DNA of 64,000 nt from Sinorhizobium americanum (GTDB taxonomy: Bacteria; Pseudomonadota; Alphaproteobacteria; Rhizobiales; Rhizobiaceae). The notes beneath the pieces were generated by a model, which saw only the letters and a list, made by a program, of their open reading frames with translations, made no database searches and was not told the origin of the DNA. Shown here one piece after another: positions 19,102 through 27,563 of this stretch (position 1 is its first letter; the number at the start of each line of letters is the position of its first letter). A program made the translations under genes and the position numbers. The stretch lies in the NCBI RefSeq assembly GCF_001651855.1, contig NZ_LNQC01000063.1, forward strand, positions 32,662 through 96,661. Reading direction: 5' to 3'.

Positions 19102-20307
19102 CTAAATCTTCACCAGCATGGCCGTCGCGTACATGAATGCGACGCCGACGGCGATCCCGGACATGACTGGCGTGGTCAGCAGGCCAGACAGGCGTCCCTC
19201 GTGCGTCCGGATCATCGATGCCGAGACCTCGACGATCACCTGCAGGATCGCGCCAGCGCCGATGGCGAGGGCAAGCGCCGCCCAATGGGGGGCGTAGGCG
19301 AGGCTGCCGAGCCACATGCCGAGAACGGCCGGTCCGCCTGCGAGCAGCGCCAGGGCGGCGAACCGCCAGAGCAGCGGCCTCGCCTTCAAGATTGGTGCGG
19401 CGATGGCGATGCCTTCCGTGATGTTGTGCAGCGTGAAGCCCATCACGAGGAAGGCGCCGAGGCCCGCGGCACCCGCGGCGAAGGCCGCACCGATCGCCAG
19501 GCCTTCGCCGAGGTTGTGCAGCCCAATGCCGAGCGCGATGTAGGTGGCGAGCGCAAGGCCGCTCGGCCTCCCCTCCCGCCGCGAAATCGCCATCAGCAAC
19601 AGGAACGCCGCGGCGGCCGCGAGAAACACCATCGCCGAGCCCTGGAAGATGGCGGCGGATTGCCCCGCGAACTCCAGCGCCTCCTCAAGCGTGTCGATGA
19701 ACAGGAAGCCGAGGAGGCCGACCGTCATCGCCAGCAGGAAGCGCATCATCCACGGCCCCGCTCCCCGGAGGGCCGGATAGAACATCAGGCCGATCGCCAC
19801 CGGGAGGATGCCGACGAAGGCACCGAGCAGCGCCTGCGACGACAGGGTTGCGGAAGTCGCGACTGGCGTCGGCACGGCGACGGGAATCTCGTGTTCGAAG
19901 GTCGCGCCCGTATTGGTGACAAGGGTGACCTTGTGGGCCTCGCCCAGAACCCATGGGAAGGGGACCGAAATCCAGGCGGTGCTGCCGCGTGCGATCGGTC
20001 CGGGAGGGGTCTGCTCGAACTGCCAGTAGGCCGCGTCCACCTGAACCTGGGCAATGTTCATGGCCTCGGAGCCGCCGCCACGGACAAGAAGGCGCAAGCC
20101 GTCCTGATCAAGGACCGTGCGCTCGACCGTCAGGTTCTCCACGGGCGGCGCGCCGTTGTTGAAGCCCGCGAGCGGGTCGGCCGCCACCAGCCCCCAAAGC
20201 GCGGCGGCGAGGACGGCAAGGGGAGCCAGCAGCCACAGCAGGCCTGCGCGACGAGCGCGTCGTTCGGCGACCGGAATATCGTGATCGACGACCACTCGCT
20301 CGTTCAT
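19102..20307 (-). CDS. ZIP-family metal transporter with extra N-terminal domain
   Basis: A 401-residue membrane protein. One N-terminal helix (LLWLLAPLAVLAAALWGLV) leads to a periplasmic domain of about 120 residues (LTVERTVLDQDGLRLLVRG, PFPWVLGEAHKVTLVTNTG). Eight membrane helices with ZIP signatures follow. The metal site is in helix 4, GIGLHNLGEGLAIGAAF, and helix 5, LVMGFTLHNITEGIAIAAP, both with the HN..EG pattern. ZIP proteins move divalent metals (Zn, Mn, Fe) into the cytoplasm. The extra domain is unusual for the family. Its start overlaps the oxidase stop by 4 bases (ATGA), and the shared promoter carries MntR-like sites, so manganese is the best-guess substrate. Confidence 0.85.
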   Translation of the reverse strand: MNERVVVDHDIPVAERRARRAGLLWLLAPLAVLAAALWGLVAADPLAGFNNGAPPVENLTVERTVLDQDGLRLLVRGGGSEAMNIAQVQVDAAYWQFEQTPPGPIARGSTAWISVPFPWVLGEAHKVTLVTNTGATFEHEIPVAVPTPVATSATLSSQALLGAFVGILPVAIGLMFYPALRGAGPWMMRFLLAMTVGLLGFLFIDTLEEALEFAGQSAAIFQGSAMVFLAAAAAFLLLMAISRREGRPSGLALATYIALGIGLHNLGEGLAIGAAFAAGAAGLGAFLVMGFTLHNITEGIAIAAPILKARPLLWRFAALALLAGGPAVLGMWLGSLAYAPHWAALALAIGAGAILQVIVEVSASMIRTHEGRLSGLLTTPVMSGIAVGVAFMYATAMLVKI

Positions 20308-21440
20308 GACAGCGTCTCCACGACATCGAACATGCCCATCCAGCCGAGCTCGGTGAATTCTGACTGGTGTGCGTGAAACATATAGAGACCGGGCTCATGG
20401 CCCTGGTCTGCATAGTTGAATTCGAGAATGCCGCGCTGCGCCTGGCACTGGGTGATGAGGTCGACGGTTTTCAGCGTCGGCGTTAGCGTCGTTCCCTGGT
20501 CGAAATAGTTGAAGAAGTTGCCGTGCAGGTGGAACGAGTTGATCGGGTCGAACTCCGTCACATTGACCAGATAGACGCGGACCGGCCGGTCTCGCGCGAT
20601 CTTGATCGGCCGCTTGGCGTAGCAGTGGGCAATCGTGTTGCAGGCGTAGAACTCGTTCTCGCCATCGAAATTGGTGTCGAAGGCGTTCATCACCATCGCC
20701 AGTTCCTGCCACTTACCATTCTCCGGCGAGCCCAGCAGCCGCGAGCGGGCGACGTCGGCGAACTCGGGATGCCGATCGGGGTCGGGATCGACGACGAACA
20801 TGCCATACATGCCCTTGTGCATGTGTCGGGCAAGCGGCAGCGCATGGCAGTGGTAGAGGTGGCAGCCGAACGGCTTGGCGTCGAACTCGTAGACGAACTC
20901 CTCGCCCGGCTGGATGACGCCAGCGCCCGGAACGCCGTCCATCCGAGCACCGTGGATGCCGTGGAAATGCATCGAGTGCGGATGCGATCCGTAGTTCTTG
21001 AAGACGATCCTCAACCGCTCGCCTTCGGTGGCGCGGAGAGCGGGACCGGGAACGCGGCCGTCGAACGTCCAGGCCGGGAACATCACGCCCGGCGCGATCT
21101 CGATCTCCTTTTCCTCCGCCGTCACCTCGAAGCTGCGCAAGCGGCGGCCGCCGGGCAGCGTCGAAACCTCGCCTGTATACCAGTCCGTCAGCATGGAAGT
21201 CGGGTCGAAGCCGTTCCGTGCATAATCGACGTCACCGACGGTGATCATGGCGCCGTGGGAGGCTGCATGATCGGGGGTTGCGGGGTTAGGAGCGTACGGC
21301 CCGCCATGACTGCCGTGTCCCTGCGGCGCGCCCGCCTGTCCGAGAGACTCGCGGGCGGTCACCGAGGCCCCTGCCGTCGCGAGAAGGCCTGCGCCGAGAA
21401 AGCCCCGGCGACTGAGAAGGGATGGCAACCAGCCGCGCAT
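20304..21440 (-). CDS. Exported two-domain multicopper oxidase
   Basis: A 378-residue enzyme. The ATG at 21440 is preferred because GAGGG lies before it and a Tat signal follows (SRRGFLGAGLLATAGASV). A histidine-rich linker (GHGSHGG) precedes the cupredoxin domains. Copper ligands are in HPHSMHFHGIHG and CHLYHCHALPLARHMHKGM of the first domain, and NSFHLHGNFFNYF and YMFHAHQSEFTELGWMGM of the second. This two-domain length fits small laccase or nitrite-reductase-like oxidases. Coupling to the ZIP gene and an MntR-like operator upstream suggest oxidation of Mn(II) or a metal complex in the periplasm. The substrate is not provable here. Confidence 0.82.
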   Translation of the reverse strand: MRGWLPSLLSRRGFLGAGLLATAGASVTARESLGQAGAPQGHGSHGGPYAPNPATPDHAASHGAMITVGDVDYARNGFDPTSMLTDWYTGEVSTLPGGRRLRSFEVTAEEKEIEIAPGVMFPAWTFDGRVPGPALRATEGERLRIVFKNYGSHPHSMHFHGIHGARMDGVPGAGVIQPGEEFVYEFDAKPFGCHLYHCHALPLARHMHKGMYGMFVVDPDPDRHPEFADVARSRLLGSPENGKWQELAMVMNAFDTNFDGENEFYACNTIAHCYAKRPIKIARDRPVRVYLVNVTEFDPINSFHLHGNFFNYFDQGTTLTPTLKTVDLITQCQAQRGILEFNYADQGHEPGLYMFHAHQSEFTELGWMGMFDVVETLS

Positions 21441-21491
21441 GAACGAACCCTCATATAGCAAACTCAATCTATAGAAGCACGGTACCTATAA

Positions 21492-21507
21492 TATAGCAAT
21501 GGCTATA
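21492..21507. promoter_or_regulatory. MntR box between the oxidase operon and mntR
   Basis: TATAGC-AATG-GCTATA is a perfect 6+4+6 dyad. It closely matches the enterobacterial MntR operator core ATAGCAAAGGCTAT (established knowledge). It lies 52 bases upstream of the oxidase start and 114 upstream of mntR, in the shared intergenic region, so it could control both. Confidence 0.8.
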
Positions 21508-21574
21508 AGTGCGATTTGTCAGTTTCGGCTGCCCTCATCGTCGATGTGAGGAATTTTAGTGCGTTGCAATCTGG

Positions 21575-21590
21575 TATAGCCGCAGCTAAG
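21575..21590. promoter_or_regulatory. Second, degenerate MntR-like site
   Basis: TATAGC-CGCA-GCTAAG keeps the spacing and 10 of 12 arm positions of the perfect box at 21492. It sits 31 bases before the mntR start and probably serves autoregulation. A lone half-site TATAGC also occurs at 21454-21459 just before the oxidase gene. Confidence 0.55.
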
Positions 21591-21620
21591 ATTTTTTCGG
21601 TAATGCGCAGAGGAAATGGC

Positions 21621-22076
21621 ATGTCGATCAAGCCGACACCGGAGACATTTCAGGGCGTCCTCGTCGACGCGGATACGCAGGTCGAGAGCTTTCGCCAGAC
21701 GCGAAACAGCCGGCGCACCGAACTCATCGAGGACTACGTCGAGTTGATCGCCGACCTGATCGCCGATGGCGGCGAGGCACGCCAGGTCGACATCGCGCAG
21801 AGGCTCGGCGTCGCCCAGCCGACGGTCGCCAAAATGTTGAAGCGGCTGGCGGCGGACGGCTTCATCCAGCAGAAGCCCTATCGCGGCGTCTTCCTGACCG
21901 CGCAAGGCAGGGAACTCGCCGAGCGAAGCCGGGATCGACATCAAATCGTCGAGAATTTCCTTCGTGCCCTCGGCATTAGCGCCGAGACCGCGCGCATCGA
22001 CGCCGAGGGCATCGAGCACTACGTCAGCGGTGAAACACTGCAGGCGTTCAAGTCCTATCTCTCGAAGCAAGGCTGA
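21621..22076 (+). CDS. mntR: MntR-type manganese-responsive repressor (DtxR family)
   Basis: A 151-residue regulator. The ATG at 21621 is preferred since AGAGGA lies just before it; the open frame extends 35 codons upstream into the operator region. The N-terminal winged helix is [20 protein letters not shown] and [20 protein letters not shown]. The C-terminal part has metal-site histidines in [17 protein letters not shown] and [13 protein letters not shown]. Length and lack of an SH3-like tail indicate MntR rather than DtxR/IdeR. It is divergent from the oxidase/ZIP operon, with a matching operator in between. Confidence 0.9.
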   Translation: MSIKPTPETFQGVLVDADTQVESFRQTRNSRRTELIEDYVELIADLIADGGEARQVDIAQRLGVAQPTVAKMLKRLAADGFIQQKPYRGVFLTAQGRELAERSRDRHQIVENFLRALGISAETARIDAEGIEHYVSGETLQAFKSYLSKQG

Positions 22077-22114
22077 GTCCGGCGGCGGGCTGTTGCTTGC
22101 CTGATCCGCGGATC

Positions 22115-22224
22115 GGCTAGCGCATCGGCCCGAAAATCGGAATCGATTTTCGGAAAGCACGATGCGTAGATTCAAAGTGTTACAGCGTCCTTTGCACGTC
22201 TGAAAAGACGCGCGGCGCTGTAGC
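22115..22224. repeat. Rhizobial-type intergenic repeat, copy 2
   Basis: Inverted counterpart of the element at 10701-10796, with about 90 matching positions. It includes an internal hairpin (CCGAAAATCGGAATCGATTTTCGG region at 22130-22153), which could act as a stem-loop in mRNA. A GAAAAGACGCGCGGCGCTGTA end lies beside the match. It occupies most of the gap between mntR and the small secreted protein. Confidence 0.75.
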
Positions 22225-22284
22225 ATCGTATCGGCTCGGGACGGTCGGGGCTGTTCACGGAGGTTGCCTTTCCGGCGGACAGGG

Positions 22285-22494
22285 ATGCTTGTCATCCTTT
22301 GCGCGCCTGCGCTGCTCGCCCCGACAATCTCCAATGCCCACTCGGCGGGCAAATCCTGGACCTATCCCCAGCTGCGATGCGCGGATGGCGGCGGCGGGAA
22401 GAAAATGCTTTCCGGCGCCGGCGGCTATCACATCTGTCTGAATCCGATCGAGGACGATTTGAACTGCTTCTTCGCGCCGCCCGGCGACGTTTGA
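22285..22494 (+). CDS. Small secreted cysteine-containing peptide, hypothetical
   Basis: A 69-residue product from the ATG at 22285, preceded by GGACAGGG. It has a signal-like start (MLVILCAPALLAPTISNA) and a mature part with three cysteines: LRCADGGGGK, YHICLNPIEDD and LNCFFAPPG. No family is recognised. The frame could be extended to an ATG at 22264. Small size and lack of context make this only moderately likely to be a gene. Confidence 0.4.
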   Translation: MLVILCAPALLAPTISNAHSAGKSWTYPQLRCADGGGGKKMLSGAGGYHICLNPIEDDLNCFFAPPGDV

Positions 22495-22531
22495 AGCCAT
22501 CGTCCTTCGCGACTGATGTTTAGGCTGCGCC

Positions 22532-23578
22532 TCAGCTCCCGTCGTAAGGGTCCGCGAGCGCCGCATCCGGCCGGCTGATCGGGTACTTGGTCGTCGAAAT
22601 CTTCGCGGCCAGCTTGGCTGCGCCGTTTTCCTTCAGGAGCGCCCGGAAGGTCGGGTGCATGCCGCCGTCCACATAGCCGTTGACCGGAGTGGATGAATCC
22701 TCCGCGAGGAGCCCGCTGAGCTTCTTTTCTTCGGTCGCCAGCCTCGCGACCAGCCCGGCGTCGGTTTCTCCGGGTGGGCACGCAGCGAGAGGGTCTTTCG
22801 GCTCCCCTTCCACGAACTCCCTATTGAAGACGTACCTGCCGCCGCAGGCAGACACTGTCGGCTGGCGCTTCGTCACTTCGAAAATGTCGTAGCCCTGCTT
22901 CAGGTTGCGCCAGAAGCCGAAATTCGGATCGCTCCTGTGGCGGGCCATGTTTTCCGCCGTCATGCGGAACGGATAGGCCTGAACCTGGAACTGCTGCTGC
23001 CCGCCCGCGAGCGCGCGCTGGACAACCGCGTAGATTTCGCTGACGCCCTGGTCCGTCAGCGCGTAGCACCCCGACGACGAGCATGCGCCATGCACCATGA
23101 GGGCCTCGCCCGTATAGCCAAGCGCCGCCTCAAGCTTGTTGGGATAGCCGAGATTGAACGAAAGGTAGTACTGAGACTTGGGATTCAGCATCCAATTCGA
23201 GACGTGGTAGAAGCCTTCCGGTGCCTGGCGGTCTCCTTCCCTGGTCTTCGCGCCGAGCTTCCCCGACCATCGGCACATCGGGTAGGTCTTGAGCAAGGCA
23301 TACTCTCCCGCCCTGTTCTGCTTCCAGACCTCAAGCTCGCTTTCCTGCTTGAAAATGCGCACAAGCACAGGGCTTTGCGGCGTACTGCCCTTCTTCGCCA
23401 TTTGCGCGATCAGCTTCGACGAAAGCTCCGGCGTCGGATCGCCGAGGTCGTCGAGGGTCACGCAGCCTGAAAGCGCCAGCGCGAGCGCCGCAGCCACGAG
23501 GCTGCGACGGCATTGCCTCCTGCCGTGGAGCAGTCCGGCAAAGTGATATTGGGCAAAGGAAGCCACAGTTCGGATCAT
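22532..23578 (-). CDS. L,D-transpeptidase family lipoprotein
   Basis: A 348-residue protein from the ATG at 23578. A lipoprotein signal ends in ALALSGC, so it is probably anchored in a membrane. The YkuD catalytic site is ALMVHGACSSSGCYALTD, with the nucleophile Cys in SSSGCYA and His in MVHGAC. The segment VLVRIFKQESELEVWKQNR with the later RWSGKLGAKTREGDRQAPEG is the usual substrate-binding strand set of the YafK/ErfK-like group. These enzymes cross-link peptidoglycan or attach proteins to it. No partner gene is close. Confidence 0.85.
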   Translation of the reverse strand: MIRTVASFAQYHFAGLLHGRRQCRRSLVAAALALALSGCVTLDDLGDPTPELSSKLIAQMAKKGSTPQSPVLVRIFKQESELEVWKQNRAGEYALLKTYPMCRWSGKLGAKTREGDRQAPEGFYHVSNWMLNPKSQYYLSFNLGYPNKLEAALGYTGEALMVHGACSSSGCYALTDQGVSEIYAVVQRALAGGQQQFQVQAYPFRMTAENMARHRSDPNFGFWRNLKQGYDIFEVTKRQPTVSACGGRYVFNREFVEGEPKDPLAACPPGETDAGLVARLATEEKKLSGLLAEDSSTPVNGYVDGGMHPTFRALLKENGAAKLAAKISTTKYPISRPDAALADPYDGS

Positions 23579-23726
23579 GCTTTCGTGATTCGTTGCGAGC
23601 ATTGCGGATTGGTGAGTTCATATCATGGCGATGGTTGCGCCAGGCGGAAAAGTAGGTCGGTGGGGCGACCGGGTTGCACGCGAATATAAAACCTCAAGCT
23701 GCCCGAGACGCAAGGCATTGCCTGCC

Positions 23727-24710
23727 CTACACCACTTCCCGAGGGGCCTGAGGACATGCATGCTCACCAGTTTCCACCTGAAGTGTCGAGTGTCCTATGT
23801 TGTGGTCATGGCGCAGAGCCGCGTGGACATCGAACAGGAATTCGTCGCCGGGGCTTCCGGCTGGCATCACCAGGTGAGCCGTGAGAGCCGTTTGCGTTGT
23901 GCTGATCGGCCAGATGTGCAGGTCGTGAACTTCGGCTACCCCCTGCAATCCGCTCAGGAACGCGCGCACGCCCTCAGCGTCGACATTGTCGGGAACAGAA
24001 TCAAGGGAGAGCGCGACGCTCCCGCGGAACAGCCCCCACGTCCCCCACAGAATGACGGCCACAACGACGAGGCTCACGGCGGGGTCGACCCAGGTCCAAC
24101 CAGTCTGGATGATCAGCAACCCGGCGATGACTACCCCTGCCGAGACAGCCGCGTCGGCCACCATGTGCATGTAGGCGCCGCGTATGTTCAGGTCCCCCTT
24201 GCGGCCTGAAGCAAACAGATACGCGGTCAGACCGTTGATCAGAATGCCTATTCCGGCCACGAACATCACCGTCATACCTCCGACGGCCATCGGCTCCCAC
24301 AGGCGCTGCACCGCCTCCCAGGCGATCGCGCCAACCGCCACCAGCAACAGCATGGCGTTTGCGAGGGCCGCCAGTATCGATGACGCTCCGAGGCCATAGG
24401 TGTATTTCGGCGTAGGCAGCCTTCTCGCCAGGAGCACGGCGATCCAGGCGACGACCAGCCCCAGGACGTCGGACAGGTTGTGACCTGCGTCGGCAAGCAG
24501 CGCCATGGAGTTCGCGTAGAACCCGAACAGGGCTTCGATGGCCACAAAGGCGGTGTTGAGCCCGATGCCGACGGCAAAGGCCGTCCCGAAGCTCGCTGGC
24601 GCGTGGACGTGGCCAAGGCCGCCGTGGAAGTGCTCGTGGTCGGAGCCGGCGCGTCGGTGGTCATGTACGTGGCCGGGAGCATGGTTCTGGCCGTTTTGCT
24701 TAGATGGCAT
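23727..24710 (-). CDS. CDF-family Zn/Cd cation exporter (CzcD/ZitB type)
   Basis: A 327-residue cation-diffusion facilitator. I chose the ATG at 24710, behind GGGTGA; a GTG at 24725 would add five residues. The N-terminal tail is histidine-rich (HAPGHVHDHRRAGSDHEHFHGG). Metal sites are LADAGHNLSDVLGL in helix 2 and YMHMVADAAVSAG in helix 5. The C-terminal cytoplasmic domain has EVHDLHIWPISTTQTALTAH. This is the zinc/cadmium type of exporter. Its promoter has the same MerR-type dyad and long spacer as the P-ATPase, pointing to one metal-responsive regulon. Confidence 0.92.
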   Translation of the reverse strand: MPSKQNGQNHAPGHVHDHRRAGSDHEHFHGGLGHVHAPASFGTAFAVGIGLNTAFVAIEALFGFYANSMALLADAGHNLSDVLGLVVAWIAVLLARRLPTPKYTYGLGASSILAALANAMLLLVAVGAIAWEAVQRLWEPMAVGGMTVMFVAGIGILINGLTAYLFASGRKGDLNIRGAYMHMVADAAVSAGVVIAGLLIIQTGWTWVDPAVSLVVVAVILWGTWGLFRGSVALSLDSVPDNVDAEGVRAFLSGLQGVAEVHDLHIWPISTTQTALTAHLVMPAGSPGDEFLFDVHAALRHDHNIGHSTLQVETGEHACPQAPREVV

Positions 24711-24746
24711 CGGTTCACCCGCCACTGGTTGGTTCAGACTGCTTCC

Positions 24747-24777
24747 CTTCTAATCTCTCTAGTTACTAGAGGAACAA
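24747..24777 (-). promoter_or_regulatory. MerR-type promoter/operator of the CDF exporter
   Basis: On the minus strand there is TTGTTC at 24777-24772 (-35), a perfect dyad CTCTAG-TAA-CTAGAG at 24771-24757, and TAGAAG at 24752-24747 (-10) after 19 bases. The dyad differs from the P-ATPase one by a few bases. This is strong evidence that one MerR-family metal sensor controls both exporters. Confidence 0.8.
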
Positions 24778-25449
24778 GGGTCAGGACTCAAAATTCATTG
24801 CCGAAAAATATCGTGCGACCTCGATCATGCCCGCGCTGAAGCGCGCTGTGCTCCCCGCATGGATTTCTAAGAAATCCCGTCCGTTCTGGAGGCGAGCGCA
24901 AGGGGCTGAAATCACCAGCGACATGATGGGCGTATTGTGCGCCCTGCGCCATCGTCGGGCGTAGTTTGAACGCGTATGCGCTGACAGCCGCGCAAGACAA
25001 GTCTCAGCTTAAATAGCTTCACGGCGACCAACAAACCAAACAACATGCTTGCGAATCCGCAGAATGCCGCAGCCCACCGCTTGTACAGCTGTGTAAGATA
25101 TCACTCGTTGCCTGGAGACCTGAGGCAAAGCTATCGAAGTCATCCACGCGCATGTTCCCCTCCCTCCTCCCAGGGTAGACTGGCTACCGTCGAACAGGTC
25201 CCGACGGTAGCCGCATTTTCTTGGGAGGCCAGACCGCGTCAAACGCGAACCCTCTGGCACTAGGCTTTGGCACTCAGGCCCGCGCAGGAAGGTTGTTGTG
25301 CCGTAGCCAAGATCACCGCCTACCCTCCATGCATTCCCCGACGCGCCCTTCTATCAGGTCAGCCGCTCACGAGGACGCACAAGCTGAAATCGAGGCGGTA
25401 ATCGCGCTCTCCCGAACCCGGGCGACGAGCTTGGATGAGACCTCCCCGA
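24778..25449. other. Gene-free stretch with an orphan stem-loop
   Basis: No supported gene lies here; the short open frames have no signal, domain or ribosome site that I trust. A strong stem-loop is present: GGCTACCGTCG at 25182-25192 pairs with its complement at 25202-25212 over a 9-base loop, followed by GCATTTTCTT. This looks like an intrinsic terminator for plus-strand RNA with no coding gene in front, so it may end a small RNA. Confidence 0.45.
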
Positions 25450-26364
25450 TCATGCAAGCGCCGCGTACTTCGCCAGATTGCGCCGCAGCAGGTTCAGCAT
25501 CGCATCCCTGCTCGGATCGCGCACCGCCTTCATCCAAGCCACTGCCAGGGGGAGTTTCTGCATCGGTTCGCCCGCCTCTCCTTGCAGCGGCAAGAACCGG
25601 ACCCCGCTGGCCGCAAGCGTCGACGTCCAGCGAGGCACTATCGCGAGACCGATACCGGCCGCGACCATACTCACTATGGTTTGCTTCTCGTCCGCGACCT
25701 GGGAAATGCGCGGGTGCAGGCCAGCTTCCGCAAAAAGCATCAGCGTCAGGTCGTAACTATGTGGCCTGGATCTTCTGTCGGGCACGATGAGCGGCTGCTC
25801 TTTCAAATCGCTGACCGAAACGTTTCCCCTTTCGGCCAATCGATGCATGGTCGGAACGGCGACGACGGCTGTTTCGTACAATAGCTGCTCCACCACAAGA
25901 TTGCGGCTCATTCCGGCTCGCGGCCTGATGAATGCCAGGTCCAGACCACCCGCCAAAAGCTTGGGGATGAGCCGGATGGATTTGTCCTCGAAGAGCTGCG
26001 TTGTCACATCCGGCAGGACGTCGCGAAAATCTTGGAGGAGCATCGGCAGCAGGCCAGCCGCCGCGCTGTCGATCGCTCCGATGCGAAAGATTTGGGTGCG
26101 TCGGCGTTGACTGGCTCGAAATCGCTCCGCCAGGCCATCTAACCGTGCCAGGATCGGCCGCGCCGCTTCCAGAAGCGCGACGCCGTCCTCGGTCAAAGCG
26201 ACGCTACGTGTCGTTCGGCTGAGCAACTGGCTCCCGAGAGATTCTTCCAACAACCGCACATGCCGACCGAGTGAAGCGGGAAGCAGTCCCAACTTTTGGG
26301 CCGCCCTACCGAAATGAAGTTCCTCCGCCACGGCCACAAAGCATCTCAACTGTTCCAGTTCCAA
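25450..26364 (-). CDS. LysR-family regulator, divergent to the tartrate genes
   Basis: A 304-residue regulator that appears to begin with TTG at 26364 ([22 protein letters not shown]), behind a run of G. The winged helix is [27 protein letters not shown]. The effector domain follows, with IGLAIVPRW near residue 243. It is divergent from ttuC across a region with a perfect inverted repeat, the usual LysR layout. In Agrobacterium the tartrate operon is controlled by a LysR protein (TtuA), so that role is inferred here. Note LLPASLGRH, where most family members have an SQPALS-type helix. Confidence 0.85.
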   Translation of the reverse strand: MELEQLRCFVAVAEELHFGRAAQKLGLLPASLGRHVRLLEESLGSQLLSRTTRSVALTEDGVALLEAARPILARLDGLAERFRASQRRRTQIFRIGAIDSAAAGLLPMLLQDFRDVLPDVTTQLFEDKSIRLIPKLLAGGLDLAFIRPRAGMSRNLVVEQLLYETAVVAVPTMHRLAERGNVSVSDLKEQPLIVPDRRSRPHSYDLTLMLFAEAGLHPRISQVADEKQTIVSMVAAGIGLAIVPRWTSTLAASGVRFLPLQGEAGEPMQKLPLAVAWMKAVRDPSRDAMLNLLRRNLAKYAALA

Positions 26365-26378
26365 TTGCCGTACCCCCC

Positions 26379-26407
26379 AAGATTATATCGCTTGTTTATA
26401 TAATCTT
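26379..26407. promoter_or_regulatory. Inverted repeat in the LysR-ttuC divergent promoter
   Basis: AAGATTATAT at 26379-26388 and ATATAATCTT at 26398-26407 form a perfect 10-base inverted repeat with a 9-base spacer. It contains the T-N11-A pattern (ATTATAT...ATATAAT) of LysR operators and lies between the two divergent starts (26364 and 26474). Confidence 0.75.
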
Positions 26408-26473
26408 TTATCCATTGAGGAAACCGATTTGGCCGGATTACGGTCGAGAGAAGCCCAGCTCAAGGAGAAGTTG

Positions 26474-27547
26474 ATGCGTGAATATTCCATCGCAACCATA
26501 CCCGCCGACGGCATCGGACCTGAGGTTATCGCTGCCGGCCGGACAGTTCTTGCGAACCTCGAGAAGCGGCTCGGCGACGTCAAATTCACCGTCGAAAATT
26601 TCGACTGGGGGTCCGACTACTACAAGAAGCACGGTGTGATGATGCCGTTGGACGGGCTGGAGCAGCTCAAGAAATTCGACGCGATTTATTTCGGCGCCGT
26701 CGGAGCACCGGATGTCCCAGACCACATTACCCTTTGGGGACTCAGATTGCCGATCTGCCAGGGTTTTGACCAGTACGCCAACGTCCGGCCAACCAAGATT
26801 CTGCCTGGCATAACCCCTCCCTTACGCAATTGCGGCCGCGGCGACCTCGACTGGGTGATCGTGCGTGAAAACTCCGAAGGCGAATATTCTGGCCATGGCG
26901 GCCGCGCCCACCGCGGCCTGCCCGAGGAGGTAGGAACCGAGGTTGCCATCTTCACCCGCGTCGGCGTCACCCGCATCATGCGCTATGCCTTCAAGTTGGC
27001 CCAATCCCGCCCGCGCAAATTGCTCACGGTCGTTACGAAGTCGAATGCCCAGCGCCATGGCATGGTCATGTGGGACGAGATCGCCGCTGAGGTGGCGGAG
27101 GAATTCCCGGACGTGACCTGGGACAAGATGCTGGTCGATGCGATGACGGTCCGGATGACGCTCAAGCCGCAGAGCCTCGACACCATCGTGGCAACCAATC
27201 TGCACGCCGACATCCTCTCCGATCTCGCTGGCGCGCTTGCTGGCAGCCTCGGGGTCGCACCGACGGCGAATATCGATCCGGAGCGTCGCTTCCCCTCGAT
27301 GTTCGAGCCGATCCATGGCTCAGCCTTCGACATTACCGGTAAGGGCATCGCCAACCCCGTCGCCACCTTCTGGACGGCTGCCCAGATGCTCGACCACCTC
27401 GGCGAGCAGGAGGCTTCGGCCCGCCTGATGCGCGCTGTCGAACGGGTCACTGGCGCCGGAATCCTTACCCCTGACGTAGGCGGTACCGCCACGACTCGGG
27501 AGGTTACCGGGGCCGTCTGCGACGCGATTCATTCCTCCAACGTCTAG
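26474..27547 (+). CDS. ttuC: Tartrate dehydrogenase/decarboxylase
   Basis: A 357-residue member of the isocitrate/isopropylmalate dehydrogenase family that oxidises tartrate (and malate) with NAD and can decarboxylate. The ATG at 26474 has AAGGAG just before it. Family landmarks are the opening IATIPADGIGPEVI, substrate loop ANVRPTKILPGITPPLRNCG, VIVRENSEGEYSGHGGRAHR, and the metal/NAD segment VATNLHADILSDLAGALAG with FEPIHGSAFDITGKG near 290. The VPDHITLWGLRLPICQGFDQ phrase is typical of TtuC rather than LeuB. It is followed 16 bases later by ttuD. Confidence 0.93.
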   Translation: MREYSIATIPADGIGPEVIAAGRTVLANLEKRLGDVKFTVENFDWGSDYYKKHGVMMPLDGLEQLKKFDAIYFGAVGAPDVPDHITLWGLRLPICQGFDQYANVRPTKILPGITPPLRNCGRGDLDWVIVRENSEGEYSGHGGRAHRGLPEEVGTEVAIFTRVGVTRIMRYAFKLAQSRPRKLLTVVTKSNAQRHGMVMWDEIAAEVAEEFPDVTWDKMLVDAMTVRMTLKPQSLDTIVATNLHADILSDLAGALAGSLGVAPTANIDPERRFPSMFEPIHGSAFDITGKGIANPVATFWTAAQMLDHLGEQEASARLMRAVERVTGAGILTPDVGGTATTREVTGAVCDAIHSSNV

Positions 27548-27563
27548 GGACACGTGGCCGACG

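Noticed and set aside
24788..25260. Two short minus-strand frames in the gap before the LysR gene
   Set aside because: No ribosome site, signal or family; composition like noncoding DNA.
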